The translations under genes and the position numbers were made by a program. Shown here piece by piece: positions 29,838 through 38,896 of a stretch of 54,854 nt of DNA. This DNA comes from Candidatus Zambryskiibacteriota bacterium (GTDB taxonomy: Bacteria; Patescibacteriota; Minisyncoccia; Phycocordibacterales; Zambryskibacteraceae): contig JACOVQ010000009.1 in the NCBI GenBank assembly GCA_016177225.1, positions 1 to 54,854 on the forward strand, in the 5' to 3' direction. The notes below the pieces were generated by a model. It was not told the DNA's origin and searched no databases. It saw only the letters and a program-made list of their open reading frames with translations. Each line of letters begins with the position of its first letter. The first letter of the stretch is position 1.

Positions 29838-32800
29838 ATGGCTGATAAATCTGAACGAGCCCAGAGAGAGGAGGAAATTCTCAAGTTCTGGAAAGAGAAC
29901 AAAATATTTGAGAAAAGTTTGGAGAAAAAATCTCCAAAGGGAGAATTCGTGTTTTATGATGGACCGCCTTTTGCCACCGGACTTCCTCACTATGGCCATA
30001 TTCTTCCTGGAACGATTAAAGATGTAATTCCACGCTACAAAACCATGTGTGGATATAGAGTCCCGCGCAGGTGGGGCTGGGATACGCACGGCCTGCCCAT
30101 AGAAAACCTCATAGAGCAGGAACTGGGACTTACAACAAAAAAAGATATTGAAAAGTTTGGTATCGCCGAATTCAACAAGCGTGCCAGAAACAGCGTTCTT
30201 CGTTTAGAGAAGGAGTGGAAAGAAATTATCCCTCGCACAGGACGATGGGTTGATATGGATAACGCTTATACCACAATGGATTCAAGTTATACCGAGTCTG
30301 TTTGGTGGTCTTTTAAAACTATGTTTGATAAAGGGTTGGTCTACCAAGGTTTTAAATCAATGCATCTCTGTCCAAGGTGCGAGACAACACTCTCGAATTT
30401 TGAGGTGAATCAGGGATACAAAGATATCACTGATATTTCAGTGTATGTGAAGTTTGAGCTTATAGACGAACTGAGAACATTTTTCCTCATATGGACAACC
30501 ACGCCATGGACACTTCCGGGCAATGCTGCTTTAGCTGTCAATCCAAAAGAACTTTATGTAAAAGCCAGAAAGGGAGAAGAGAACTTTATTCTCATGAAGA
30601 TCTTAGCAGATAAGGTTCTTAAGGAAAATTATAAAATTCTGGAAGAATTTTCCGGAGAAAAACTTGTCGGGAAAAGATACAAAACTCTTTTTGATTACTA
30701 CATCACAGAATCGCAGGTTTATGGCGCGGACTTTATAACGACCGAGGATGGTACTGGTATTGTCCATATTGCCCCAGCATTCGGCGAAGATGATTACAGC
30801 CTATCTCTTAAAGAAGGTCTGCAGTTTATTCAGCATGTTGGCACGGATGGGAGATTCAAGATTGAAGTGAAAGATTTTGCAGGTAGAATGGCGAAACCGA
30901 AAGATGACCACCAGTCTACTGACGTTGAAATCATAAAATATTTAGCTCACAAAAACCTGTTGTTTGCCAAGGAAAAAATTACCCACAGCTACCCTCACTG
31001 CTGGCGATGCGACACGCCGCTTTTAAATTACGCCTCCTCATCCTGGTTTGTGAAAGTAACAGAAATAAAAGATAAGCTCATTGCCGCAAATAGGAAAGTT
31101 AAGTGGCTACCGGAAGATATTCGTGACGGGCGTTTTGGCAAATGGCTCGAAGGCTCTCGAGACTGGGCTGTATCCCGCTCTCGCTTTTGGGGCACTCCTC
31201 TGCCTGTGTGGCAAAATTCAGATGAGTCTAAAAAATTTGTAGTTGATTCTATCGAGATACTTAAAAAATATGTAAAAAAGTCTGGCAACAAATATTTTGT
31301 AATGAGACATGGCGAGGCAATGAATAACGCCAGACATGAATTAGATTTAACTGGTGATCCGGATAACCATCTTACAGAAATAGGAAAAGCAGAAGTCAAA
31401 AAAGTAGATGTAAAAAACTTCGATCTAATATTTTCCTCGCCCTTTTTACGCACTAGAGAAACCGCAGAGCTTCTGGGTAAAGATTTTGCAATTGACAATA
31501 GGCTGCATGAAGTTGGTCCAAGTGAAGACCCGATAAATGTGCACCGAAGGATGGGCGAGTTTATTTTTGAGGTTGATAAGAAATATCAAAACAAAAATGT
31601 TTTAATCATTTCTCATGGTTATCCGATCTGGAGTCTCTTTAATCTTGCCAGTAAGAGCAAGTACAACAGGTTAGAACAGCCAAAAACTGGAGAAATATGG
31701 TTGTTAGACTTCGCGCCATATCCTCATGATGAAAATTACGAGCTTGATTTACACCGACCGTACATTGATGAAATTGTTTTAGAAAAAGATGGAGAAGAGT
31801 ACAGAAGAGTACCTGAAGTCTTCGACACTTGGTATGACTCGGGCTCCGTGCCATTCGCATCGCGAAAGGCAAAAGATTTCAGACCCGCTGACTTTATTGC
31901 AGAAGGGCTCGACCAGACCCGTGGCTGGTTTTACACATTGATTGTTCTCGGTACAGCACTTTTTGGAGCTTCACCGTATAGGCAAGTAGTGGTAAACGGT
32001 CTGGTGCTTGCCGAGGATGGTAAGAAGATGAGCAAGCGTTTGAAAAATTACCCTGAGCTCACTGATGTACTCAACAAATTTGGCGGAGATGCACTACGAT
32101 ACTACCTGGTTTCTTCTCCGGCTGTGCGGGCGGAAGATCTGGCCTTTTCAGAAAAAGGCCTTGATGAAGTAGTGAAGAAAAATATTAATCGTCTGGAGAA
32201 TATAGTAAGTTTCTATAAACTGTACAACAAGGATGAAAACGGTACTTTAATATCTAATCATATCCTCGATCGATGGATTGATAAAAAGCTTGAAAAGCTC
32301 ATACTGGATGTTACTGAAAGTCTTGAAAATTACGAGCTCGATCGCGCCAGCCGCCCGACAGCGGAGTTTATCGATGATTTGTCTACATGGTACTTACGCC
32401 GTTCTCGCACTAGGCCAGAGGCTTTGCCAAAATTGAGGGAAGTTCTTATTGTGTTCTCCAAAATTATTGCACCGTTCATGCCATTTATCGCTGAAGATAT
32501 TTACCAGAAGTTAAGAAAATCTGGTGATCTGGAAAGCGTGCATCTATGCGAATGGCCAAAAGTTCGGACAAGATTAAACCTTGTCAAATTCTTAAGGTTT
32601 AACCTTGGGAAAGACATAGTTATAGAAAACATGGCGGAAACTCGCCGGATTGTTTCTCTTGCTCTCGAAGCACGGGCGAAAGCGAATATCAAAGTGAGGC
32701 AACCACTTTCAAAATTACAAATTACAAATGACAAATTACAAAAAGAATATTTAGAAATTATTAGAGACGAAATAAATGTTAAGGAAGTAATTGTAAATAA

Positions 32801-33023
32801 AAAGCTTAAAGGAGAGCTTTTGTTGGATACAAACCTAACTCCAGAGCTTATTGAAGAGGGGAAGTTGCGTGACGCCATTCGTAATATTCAAGATTGGCGC
32901 AAAGAAAAAGGATTTAAGCCCGGAGAGAAAGTTAAATACGAAACAAATGACGAATTTCTCCTCAAGCACAAAGCAGAAATTGAAAGAATAACTAACGTTG
33001 AGCTACCAAATATACACAACTAA
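29838..33023 (+). CDS. ileS: Isoleucyl-tRNA synthetase with inserted histidine-phosphatase domain
   Basis: 1061 aa. HIGH-type GLPHYGHILPGTIKD near residue 50, editing domain with WTTTPWTLPGNAAL and GTGIVHIAPAFGEDDY, SRFWGTPLPVW, KMSKS-type GKKMSKRLKNY near 735, anticodon domain to the end. Between WGTPLPVW and LHRPYIDEI lies an in-frame insert (about 478-635) with FVMRHGEAMNNARHE, FDLIFSSPFLRTRETAELL and NVLIISHGYPIW: a complete phosphoglycerate-mutase/SixA-type histidine phosphatase with RHG nucleophile and late SHG. Normal IleRS has only a short zinc-binding loop here. Separate operon promoter weak; recO overlaps its end by 26 nt. Confidence 0.93.
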   Translation: MADKSERAQREEEILKFWKENKIFEKSLEKKSPKGEFVFYDGPPFATGLPHYGHILPGTIKDVIPRYKTMCGYRVPRRWGWDTHGLPIENLIEQELGLTTKKDIEKFGIAEFNKRARNSVLRLEKEWKEIIPRTGRWVDMDNAYTTMDSSYTESVWWSFKTMFDKGLVYQGFKSMHLCPRCETTLSNFEVNQGYKDITDISVYVKFELIDELRTFFLIWTTTPWTLPGNAALAVNPKELYVKARKGEENFILMKILADKVLKENYKILEEFSGEKLVGKRYKTLFDYYITESQVYGADFITTEDGTGIVHIAPAFGEDDYSLSLKEGLQFIQHVGTDGRFKIEVKDFAGRMAKPKDDHQSTDVEIIKYLAHKNLLFAKEKITHSYPHCWRCDTPLLNYASSSWFVKVTEIKDKLIAANRKVKWLPEDIRDGRFGKWLEGSRDWAVSRSRFWGTPLPVWQNSDESKKFVVDSIEILKKYVKKSGNKYFVMRHGEAMNNARHELDLTGDPDNHLTEIGKAEVKKVDVKNFDLIFSSPFLRTRETAELLGKDFAIDNRLHEVGPSEDPINVHRRMGEFIFEVDKKYQNKNVLIISHGYPIWSLFNLASKSKYNRLEQPKTGEIWLLDFAPYPHDENYELDLHRPYIDEIVLEKDGEEYRRVPEVFDTWYDSGSVPFASRKAKDFRPADFIAEGLDQTRGWFYTLIVLGTALFGASPYRQVVVNGLVLAEDGKKMSKRLKNYPELTDVLNKFGGDALRYYLVSSPAVRAEDLAFSEKGLDEVVKKNINRLENIVSFYKLYNKDENGTLISNHILDRWIDKKLEKLILDVTESLENYELDRASRPTAEFIDDLSTWYLRRSRTRPEALPKLREVLIVFSKIIAPFMPFIAEDIYQKLRKSGDLESVHLCEWPKVRTRLNLVKFLRFNLGKDIVIENMAETRRIVSLALEARAKANIKVRQPLSKLQITNDKLQKEYLEIIRDEINVKEVIVNKKLKGELLLDTNLTPELIEEGKLRDAIRNIQDWRKEKGFKPGEKVKYETNDEFLLKHKAEIERITNVELPNIHN

Positions 33024-33477
33024 GGGAATTGTTTTATCCGAGCGGCCGGTAAGAGAGGCGGATAGAGTTTACAACATTCTCACTCGCGATTTTGGCCTAA
33101 TGCGAGTGAGCGCGCTTGGTACGCGCAAGGAATCTTCCAAATTGCGCGGGCACATTGAACCGTTTTCGCTCGCCTACATTTCTCTGGTGCGCGGGAAAGA
33201 ACATTGGCGCGCCACTTCGGCGGAATATATTAGAAATATTCCAGCAACACCTAGTGTTGCAAGACCTCTCTCACTTTTAGAAAAATTGATACAAGGCGAA
33301 GTCTCTCATCCGGAACTTTTTGACGCTATTGAAGAATATTTAGAATCAGATGAGACTACTCTTGTCTCAAGAATTCTATTTCATCTTGGCTATCTTAAGG
33401 AGGAAGATTTAAATCTCGACAAAAAAGCTTTAATTAGAGCCATAAATGACGGATTGCAATCCAGTCATTTAGCATAG
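32998..33477 (+). CDS. recO: DNA repair protein RecO, C-terminally shortened
   Basis: 159 aa against about 240 for typical RecO. The OB-fold N-terminus is clear: YTTKGIVLSERPVREADRVY, FGLMRVSALGTRK, HIEPFSLAYISLVRGK. The helical domain with the zinc finger is reduced to about 60 residues without Cys pairs. RecO anneals DNA and loads RecA on SSB-coated strands. Start is TTG at 32998, chosen because it restores the conserved Y-x-T-x-GIVL beginning; it overlaps ileS by 26 nt. Confidence 0.85.
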   Translation: MSYQIYTTKGIVLSERPVREADRVYNILTRDFGLMRVSALGTRKESSKLRGHIEPFSLAYISLVRGKEHWRATSAEYIRNIPATPSVARPLSLLEKLIQGEVSHPELFDAIEEYLESDETTLVSRILFHLGYLKEEDLNLDKKALIRAINDGLQSSHLA

Positions 33478-33494
33478 TGTTACAATAAGTAAAT

Positions 33495-35414
33495 ATGAAT
33501 GATAAAGGGAAGAGTGAAATCGAGAAGCTCAATGAGACGCTTAATTCGCGGACTAGATTTGAAGAAACTAAAGACGAAAGGCATCAAGTGAAAGAACTCG
33601 ATGTGCCGAGCGTCCAAGAGAAGTGGCAAAGCCCGGAGCTCGATGAAATGCTCAAGAGCGAGCGCGAGGCACCGAGCCCCGCTTCTTTTGTGAGAAAAGT
33701 TTTTGTCTTCGCCGTTTTGTTTTTCATCGCCACCATTATCGTGGCGGGCTTTGTTTTTCTCGGCGGGGCAAACTTCGTTTCCTCCAAAAACGTCGAAGTA
33801 AATGTAATGGGGCCGACAATGGCCTCGGCTGGAGAAACGCTTGAATTGGGAGTGAGCATTGTCAATAAAAATAACGCCGACTTGGAAGTTTCCAATCTTT
33901 CCGCCCAGTATCCTCAGGGAGCGAGAAATCCGCAAAATTCATCACAAGCGCTTACTTTCGAAAAACAAGAATTGGGAGCCATCCGAGCCGGCGGAGAGAA
34001 AACGAAAAATGTCCGGGCTATTATTCTTGGCGCTATCGGCGACAAAAAAGAATTTAAATTCTCGGTCGAGTACCGGGTCAAGGGCTCTAACGCCACCTTT
34101 TATAAAGACAAAATCTTTGAAGTGGTCATTGGCGATGCTCCTCTCACTATATCCGTAGAAAGTCCGGAGAGAGTCACTTCCGGCGAAGAATTTCAGACCA
34201 AAATTTCCGTTACTTTAAACTCGCCGGATATTTTAAGAGACGTGGTGTTAAAAGCCGAATATCCATATGGTTATGCGGCGATAAGCTCTGCGCCGACCGC
34301 CGCGCAAGAAAATGTGTGGCTTTTGGGAGATATGTCTCCGGGCGATACCAAAACTATTATCATCAGAGGAAAGCTCGCCGGTCAAAATGAGGAAGAAAGA
34401 ACCTCGCGTTTTTATGCCGGAGTCTCCGACGGGAAGGGGGCGCGCAATTTAAGAATCGTATTGACCTCGATACTCAACACTGTAAGCATCAAGCGGCCAG
34501 CCATAGGACTCGACATTTTGCTTAACGGAGAATCGGCCGCAAGTTATGTCGTGCCGGCGGCAAGAAATATTTCTGCGGTGGCTAAATTTCAAAACAATTT
34601 GCCGGACAAACTTCTCGATCCCAGATTAGAGGTTCGTCTTTCCGGTTCCAACCTGAACAAATCTTCTATTTCGGCTTTTCAAGGCGGTTTTTACGATTCG
34701 CTTAATTCTAAAATTGTCTGGCAGATTACCAGCGCGTCAGGAGCTCAAGAACTTGCTCCCGGTGATAGCGGGCAAGTAAACTTTACCTTTGCTTCGCTGC
34801 CGGAAGGAGCTCCGGACTCAAATGCCGGCGATATTAAGCTGGATTTTGTGTTAAGTGGAATACCGGTCGATGCGCCAAGCGCCCAGACTGTCTCGGTTAA
34901 AGAATCGCGCTCGGTAAAAATAGCGTCACAGGTAAATCTTAGCGCCAAAGCCGTGCGTTCCAGCGGGCCGTTTACCAATCGCGGTTCTATCCCGCCTAAA
35001 GCGGAAAGGGAGACCACTTACAGCATTATTTTCAATCTGAAAAATACTTTGGGTAATATCGCGCCGGCTGTAGTGACGGCCAAACTTGGGCCGGGGGTCA
35101 AATGGATTGGGGCGGCGAGCGCTCCGGAGGAAGACATTTCATATAACTCATCTTCGAATACCGTAACTTGGGATTTGGGTACGCTCGCTTCAAGCTCGGG
35201 CTTCTCAGCCGCTTCGAGAGAAATAGCTTTTCAGGTCGGTCTGACTCCATCCACTTCGCAGATTGGTACGGCGCCTATTTTGGTCTCCGGAATAAATTTT
35301 CTGGGCCGGGAGACGGATAGCGGCGCTGACCTAAAGACGACTTCTTCCTCTCTAACCACCCGCCTGACGGCCGACCCCGCATTTATCCAAGGAGATGATA
35401 TAGTGGTAAAATGA
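33495..35414 (+). CDS. Large membrane-anchored surface protein with DUF11/CARDB-like repeats
   Basis: 639 aa. Residues 1-65 are a charged cytoplasmic segment (many Glu/Lys), residues about 66-92 a single membrane helix (VFVFAVLFFIATIIVAGFVF), the rest extracytoplasmic. The ectodomain has several beta-sandwich units of about 110 aa with phrases such as SAGETLELGVSIVNKNNADL and TSGEEFQTKISVTLNSPD, resembling CARDB/DUF11 adhesion-type repeats. No catalytic motif. ATGA overlap with glyS. Probably a cell-envelope scaffold or adhesin. Confidence 0.7.
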   Translation: MNDKGKSEIEKLNETLNSRTRFEETKDERHQVKELDVPSVQEKWQSPELDEMLKSEREAPSPASFVRKVFVFAVLFFIATIIVAGFVFLGGANFVSSKNVEVNVMGPTMASAGETLELGVSIVNKNNADLEVSNLSAQYPQGARNPQNSSQALTFEKQELGAIRAGGEKTKNVRAIILGAIGDKKEFKFSVEYRVKGSNATFYKDKIFEVVIGDAPLTISVESPERVTSGEEFQTKISVTLNSPDILRDVVLKAEYPYGYAAISSAPTAAQENVWLLGDMSPGDTKTIIIRGKLAGQNEEERTSRFYAGVSDGKGARNLRIVLTSILNTVSIKRPAIGLDILLNGESAASYVVPAARNISAVAKFQNNLPDKLLDPRLEVRLSGSNLNKSSISAFQGGFYDSLNSKIVWQITSASGAQELAPGDSGQVNFTFASLPEGAPDSNAGDIKLDFVLSGIPVDAPSAQTVSVKESRSVKIASQVNLSAKAVRSSGPFTNRGSIPPKAERETTYSIIFNLKNTLGNIAPAVVTAKLGPGVKWIGAASAPEEDISYNSSSNTVTWDLGTLASSSGFSAASREIAFQVGLTPSTSQIGTAPILVSGINFLGRETDSGADLKTTSSSLTTRLTADPAFIQGDDIVVK

Positions 35415-36553
35415 TGGAAAAAATCGTATCGCTATGCAAGCGCCGCGGGTTTGTTTATCCGAGTTCGGAGATTTACGGAGGCATTGCCGGTTTTTGGAAT
35501 TACGGACATTACGGCACTATTCTAAAAGAAAATATCAAGTGTCTCTGGAAGCAAAGATTTGTATTCGACCGAGAGGATATGTTTATGACTGACACTTCTA
35601 TCATAAGCTCTCCCAAAGTATTAGAGACTTCGGGACACGTCTCAACTTTCGGTAACGAGATTTTTGAAGTTGAAATCGGTACGGGCGGGGAAACGGCGAT
35701 TTCCCACCTGCGTCCTGAAACCGCGCAAGGCATCTTTACGGATTTTAAAAACTTGGTTGATACTCACCATCCCAAACTTCCGTTTGGCGTGGCGCAGATA
35801 GGCAAAGCGTTTAGAAATGAAATTTCTCCGCGCGATTTTATTTTCCGTTCACGAGAATTTGAACAGATGGAAGTGGAATATTTCACAAGAGAGAAAGAAT
35901 GGGAGAAGTATTTTGAAATATGGAGGAATATTGTAAATAATTTTGCGATTGAAATAAGCGTTAAAGTTCATGAGTTTGAAGTGCCAGAAGACGATAGAGC
36001 GCATTATTCCAAACGCACTATCGATTTCCAGTTCGATTATCCGTTTGGGCGTCAAGAATTATGGGGTCTCGCTTATCGCACCGACTTCGATTTGAAAAAC
36101 CACAAGCTTGATTATTTGGATGAAGAGAGTGGAGAAAAAATTACTCCTCATGTCATAGAACCATCCTTGGGAATAGACAGAACTATTCTTGCCGTCCTGT
36201 CCAGCGCGTATATGGAAGATGAATTGGGGGGAGAAGCAAGAACTTATCTAAAATTGCCTAAACAAATTGCTCCGGTGCGAGCGGCGGTTTTCCCGCTTTT
36301 GAAAAATAAGCCGGCATTAGTCTCGAAAGCGCGAGAAGTATATACAAATCTCAAATCTCAAATCTCAAATATAGAGTTCGACGACAATGGCAATATTGGC
36401 AAGCGCTACAGAAGACAAGACGAAATCGGTACGCCGTACTGCATCACTATCGACTTCGATACTCTTAAAGACAATACCGTAACGGTACGAGACAGAGATA
36501 CGGGAGAACAGGAGAGGGTAAAAATCGAAAATTTGAAAGAAAAGCTTCAATAG
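35411..36553 (+). CDS. glyS: Glycyl-tRNA synthetase (alpha2 type)
   Basis: 380-aa class II synthetase of the homodimeric (archaeal/eukaryal/Gram-positive) type. RRGFVYPSSEIYGGIAGFWNYG at the start, motif 2 region FRNEISPRDFIFRSREFEQME, HLRPETAQGIF, motif 3 EPSLGIDRTILAVL, then the anticodon-binding domain (about 285-380). The large insertions seen in longer GlyRS are missing. It overlaps the upstream surface-protein gene by 4 nt (ATGA). The second Met codon at 35414 is an alternative start. Confidence 0.94.
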   Translation: MMEKIVSLCKRRGFVYPSSEIYGGIAGFWNYGHYGTILKENIKCLWKQRFVFDREDMFMTDTSIISSPKVLETSGHVSTFGNEIFEVEIGTGGETAISHLRPETAQGIFTDFKNLVDTHHPKLPFGVAQIGKAFRNEISPRDFIFRSREFEQMEVEYFTREKEWEKYFEIWRNIVNNFAIEISVKVHEFEVPEDDRAHYSKRTIDFQFDYPFGRQELWGLAYRTDFDLKNHKLDYLDEESGEKITPHVIEPSLGIDRTILAVLSSAYMEDELGGEARTYLKLPKQIAPVRAAVFPLLKNKPALVSKAREVYTNLKSQISNIEFDDNGNIGKRYRRQDEIGTPYCITIDFDTLKDNTVTVRDRDTGEQERVKIENLKEKLQ

Positions 36554-36570
36554 GATAATCTAAGTCTCTC

Positions 36571-37842
36571 ATGAAATATAAAAAAACCACACTTCCCAAC
36601 GGGTTACGAATAATTACTGTGTCGACCAAAGGCAATCCGTCGGTAATGGTCATGGTCTCGGTTGAAACTGGCTCAAATTACGAAACTAAGGCGGAAAACG
36701 GCTTATCGCATTTTCTGGAACACATGTGCTTTAAGGGTACTGTCAAGAGGCCCAAGGCTTCAGACATTGCTCAAGAATTAGATAATCTTGGAGCGGAAAA
36801 TAACGCTCTTACTTATAATGAATGGACCAGTTACTACGCTAAAGCCGCCAAAAAACATTTCTTGAAACTTTTTGAAATTGTCTCCGACCTCTATCTTAAT
36901 CCGACTCTGCCAGCAAAAGACCTTGAAATAGAAAGGGGCGTTATTTTGCAAGAACTAAATATGTACGAAGATTTGCCTCAGAGAAAGGTTTGGGATGTCC
37001 TGTACAAACTGCTTTATGGCGATACGCCTGCCGGCAGAGCCATTATTGGCCCAAAAGGAAATATAAAGGGATTTAGTCGCAAAAATTTTGTTGACTATCG
37101 TGAGAAGCATTACGTAGCATCTAAGACTATTATTACGGTTGCAGGAGATTTCGATGAAAAAGAAGTGCTCAAAGAAACTAATAAATATTTTAGTAAAGTT
37201 AAAAGTGCCAAGAGGCTGAACAAATTACCGGTTAAACATAAACAAAATAAACCCGCACTTCTTGTTGAGCAAAAAAAGACAGACCAAACCCATATGGTCA
37301 TTGCCCTCCACGCTTTTGGCGCTAAAGACCGAAGATTGCCGGCGCTAAATATGATTGCCGAGATTTTAGGGCAAGGCATGTCTTCCAGGCTTTTTCACAG
37401 ATTGCGCGACGAAATGGGAGCCTGTTATTATGTCAAGGCTTTTACTGACGTATATACTGACCATGGACTTCTTGCCATCACTGTTGGCGTCGACCCTTCC
37501 AGAACAACAGAAGTGGTCAAGGCCGTTCTCGATGAATGTGATAAACTGTGCCGTTTTGCCGTTTCGGAAAGCGAGTTAAACAAAGCCAAGGAACACTATG
37601 TCGGGCATCTTTTTATGGACCTCGAAACTACTGATAGTATGGCAACATTCTATATAGAACAAGAAATACACACGACCATGCTGAAGTCGCCGCAAGAAAT
37701 AGAAAAAGAAGTCAGGAAAGTTACTTCACAAGATGTGATGAAGATAGCTAAGGGCATTTTTAGAAACGCGAACCTCAACCTGGCTATAGTGGGTAATATC
37801 TCCAACTCGTCTTCGATAAAGAAAATGTTATCATTTAACTAA
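36571..37842 (+). CDS. M16-family zinc peptidase
   Basis: 423-aa inverzincin peptidase. The zinc-binding HFLEHMCFKGT (HxxEH) is near residue 50, with the downstream Glu in EIERGVILQELNMYED. The second half is the inactive M16 domain containing DQTHMVIALHAFGAKD and GQGMSSRLFHRLRDEMG. Similar to YmxG/PqqL-like bacterial processing proteases. No signal peptide, so cytoplasmic. Substrate unknown. Confidence 0.92.
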   Translation: MKYKKTTLPNGLRIITVSTKGNPSVMVMVSVETGSNYETKAENGLSHFLEHMCFKGTVKRPKASDIAQELDNLGAENNALTYNEWTSYYAKAAKKHFLKLFEIVSDLYLNPTLPAKDLEIERGVILQELNMYEDLPQRKVWDVLYKLLYGDTPAGRAIIGPKGNIKGFSRKNFVDYREKHYVASKTIITVAGDFDEKEVLKETNKYFSKVKSAKRLNKLPVKHKQNKPALLVEQKKTDQTHMVIALHAFGAKDRRLPALNMIAEILGQGMSSRLFHRLRDEMGACYYVKAFTDVYTDHGLLAITVGVDPSRTTEVVKAVLDECDKLCRFAVSESELNKAKEHYVGHLFMDLETTDSMATFYIEQEIHTTMLKSPQEIEKEVRKVTSQDVMKIAKGIFRNANLNLAIVGNISNSSSIKKMLSFN

Positions 37843-37846
37843 CCCC

Positions 37847-38896
37847 ATGGAAGAAACCAAGAAAATTTCCATCACTCTGGGAAGCTGGGTCAAAGCGGCT
37901 TTGGTAGTGGCGGTGTTTTACGCGCTCTCTATTGTAAGCGGCTTAATCCTCGTGGTGGTGACGGCCATAGTGATTGCTTCGGCGATAGAGCCGGTGGCGG
38001 CTTGGGCCAAGCGAGAAAGAATTCCGCGCTTGCCGGTGGTCATTCTCGTTTATTTACTCTCTATTCTTATAGTGTCCGGATTATTCTACTTTCTATTATT
38101 GCCTCTTGTCGGCGATGTCGGTAATTTCATCAAGACCCTTACAATCTATTCCAACTCGGTTGTAAAAGGCGGTTTCTTGTCGGATATGTTTAAAACTCAA
38201 AACATTTTTGCCGGTCTTGATACGCCGATTATCATCAGAGAGATGAGCTCTTATCTCAACGAGTTCTCGCAGTTTCTTTCCCAAGGAGTTTTCTCAAGCC
38301 TCTCGTCTATTTTCGGCGGGGTATCAAACTTCTTCCTTATATTGATACTCTCATTTTATCTGGTAGTGCAAGAAGATGGTATCTCTAAATTCCTTAAAAT
38401 TATCACTCCTCTTAAGCACGAGTCTTACGTCATCAATCTCTGGAGGCGCTCGCAAGCCAAAATCGGCCGCTGGATGCAGGGACAAATTATCGCCTCCGTT
38501 GCGGTCATGATTCTTGCTTATATCGGACTGCTTATCGTCCGCGTGCCTCACGCCCTGTTGCTTGCCGTTTCGGTCGGCGTTTTTGACCTCATACCCATTT
38601 TTGGCCCCATCATTGCCGCTATTCCAGCTATATTTGTAGGCTTTATTTCTGGCGGGACTGTCATGGCTCTTACTGTCGGGGCAATATACCTCGTTGTCCA
38701 GCAGATTGAGAGTAACTTTATATATCCCCTAGTGCATAAAAAAATCGTGGGAGTGCCGCCAACCGTATCTATTATTTCCGTCGTGGCTGGCTGGGAACTC
38801 GCCGGCTTTCTTGGAGTAGTTATTGCCGTGCCGGTAGCCGCGGCCGTGATGGAAATGTTTTCAGATTTCGAAGAGCGCAAGAAGAATGTCCAATAA
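37847..38896 (+). CDS. AI-2E family transporter (PerM/TqsA-like permease)
   Basis: 349-aa membrane protein with about seven or eight helices. Typical family segments: AIVIASAIEPVAAWAKRERI, a PLVGDVGNFIK loop, RIPHALLLA-type VRVPHALLLAVSVGVFDLIP, FGPIIAAIPAIFVGFISGG, and VQQIESNFIYPLVHKKIVG. The family includes autoinducer-2 exporters and Na+/H+ antiporters; substrate here unknown. Overlaps metG by 11 nt. Confidence 0.88.
   Translation: MEETKKISITLGSWVKAALVVAVFYALSIVSGLILVVVTAIVIASAIEPVAAWAKRERIPRLPVVILVYLLSILIVSGLFYFLLLPLVGDVGNFIKTLTIYSNSVVKGGFLSDMFKTQNIFAGLDTPIIIREMSSYLNEFSQFLSQGVFSSLSSIFGGVSNFFLILILSFYLVVQEDGISKFLKIITPLKHESYVINLWRRSQAKIGRWMQGQIIASVAVMILAYIGLLIVRVPHALLLAVSVGVFDLIPIFGPIIAAIPAIFVGFISGGTVMALTVGAIYLVVQQIESNFIYPLVHKKIVGVPPTVSIISVVAGWELAGFLGVVIAVPVAAAVMEMFSDFEERKKNVQ

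Noticed and set aside
31280-31740. A separate histidine phosphatase gene inside ileS
   Set aside because: The domain is in frame with no stop or start break, and IleRS motifs continue on both sides, so it is one fused protein.
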